A stretch of DNA of 32,229 nucleotides, from NCBI GenBank assembly GCA_964631745.1, contig CAZVWV010000027.1, forward strand, positions 1-32,229, in the 5' to 3' direction. The stretch's first letter is position 1. Each line of letters starts with the position of its first letter. Made by a program: the position numbers and the translations under genes. Origin of the DNA: CAZVWV01 sp964631745 (GTDB lineage Bacteria > Bdellovibrionota_C > UBA2361 > JBGSMV01). Below are positions 32,048-32,229 of this stretch, in pieces. Under the pieces are notes generated by a model. It saw only the letters and a program-made list of their open reading frames with translations. It did no database searches and was not told where the DNA came from.

Positions 32048-32228
32048 TATTTAGCACGTTACGAGCGAAATTGTCAAATACCCGAGTTCCAGAGCGGTTC
32101 CGAAGTACCAAGAACCAAAGCCGCCCCCCTAACACTTTGGAATCATTGCTGATGGGCCGATGCACAGTGGCGCCCCCATGCGTGTCCGGTAGAAAGGTGG
32201 CGGTGATGCCGTAAATTCTTGATTTAAA
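32016..32228 (-). other. Open frame running off the window edge (70 codons, doubtful)
   Basis: Reading the minus strand inward from 32228, a frame stays open for 70 codons to TGA at 32016-32018; the peptide includes GITATFLPDTHGG, HRPISNDSKVLGGRLWF and FDNFARNVLNILALLW. No start codon choice can be tested because the 5' part lies outside. It could be the 3' end of an upstream gene or chance. It does not look like the C-terminus of RpoC, the gene that most often precedes rpsL. It overlaps the predicted str promoter. Confidence 0.2.
32048..32077 (-). promoter_or_regulatory. Predicted promoter of the str operon
   Basis: On the minus strand: consensus TTGACA (32072-32077), 18 bp, TAAATA (32048-32053) preceded by TGC, an extended -10. 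The predicted start is near 32041. This is the best sigma70-like match upstream of rpsL in the window. Confidence 0.5.
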
Positions 32229-32229
32229 A

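Overview
The window is a chromosomal segment of a Gram-negative bacterium. It has an LptE-type outer-membrane lipoprotein, lipobox and signal-peptide proteins, and a FabI enoyl reductase. The lineage cannot be fixed from this sequence. It is not enterobacterial: it has RNase Y with a fthC-rny-ymdB order, zinc-binding (four-Cys) forms of S4, S14 and L36, and an EF-Tu whose switch I lacks the usual RGITI motif. The order fthC-rny-ymdB is, to my knowledge, common in delta-proteobacterium-like groups; the EF-Tu variant reminds me of planctomycete sequences. Both are recollections, not search results.

Layout. Positions 1-110 hold a cut-off copy of a palindromic repeat. Positions 127-3229 (minus) are an RNA-turnover/one-carbon operon: fthC-like, rny, ymdB. 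Positions 3428-5580 (plus) hold an M48-like metalloprotease, a receiver-domain protein whose phospho-acceptor Asp appears to be Glu, and a secreted protein of unknown function. Positions 5588-8033 (minus) hold a receiver-PAS-histidine kinase, a one-TM protein and a lipoprotein in a tight operon. dcd (8112-8627, plus) diverges from the kinase. A second, complete copy of the palindromic repeat (8642-8785) fills the convergent gap between dcd and rpsT. Then, on the minus strand, come fabI, an unknown 105-residue protein, lptE and rpsT (8790-10892).

From 11029 to 31655 the minus strand carries the str-S10-spc-alpha ribosomal superoperon in canonical order: rpsL, rpsG, fusA, tuf, rpsJ, rplC, rplD, rplW, rplB, rpsS, rplV, rpsC, rplP, rpmC, rpsQ, rplN, rplX, rplE, rpsN, rpsH, rplF, rplR, rpsE, rpmD, rplO, secY, adk, rpmJ, rpsM, rpsK, rpsD, rpoA, rplQ. 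rpmJ (38 codons, GTG start) was found by direct translation. infA and map are absent. Promoter-like sequences stand before rpsL (32048-32077), before rpmJ (14532-14560) and inside the rplV-rpsC spacer (23118-23146). A terminator-like hairpin follows rplQ. The last ~570 bases hold the presumed long str leader plus an open frame running off the window edge.

The most unusual structure is not a gene. Many spacers, and some protein tails, of the ribosomal block carry short tandem duplications of 11-15 bp, including a six-unit, exactly 14-bp array between rpsC and rplP. Other points of interest are the palindromic repeat family, two genes (dcd, fabI) whose predicted promoters would give leaderless transcripts, a double hairpin between tuf and rpsJ, and the EF-Tu and receiver variants. 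I see no CRISPR array, rRNA, tRNA, transposase or phage module.
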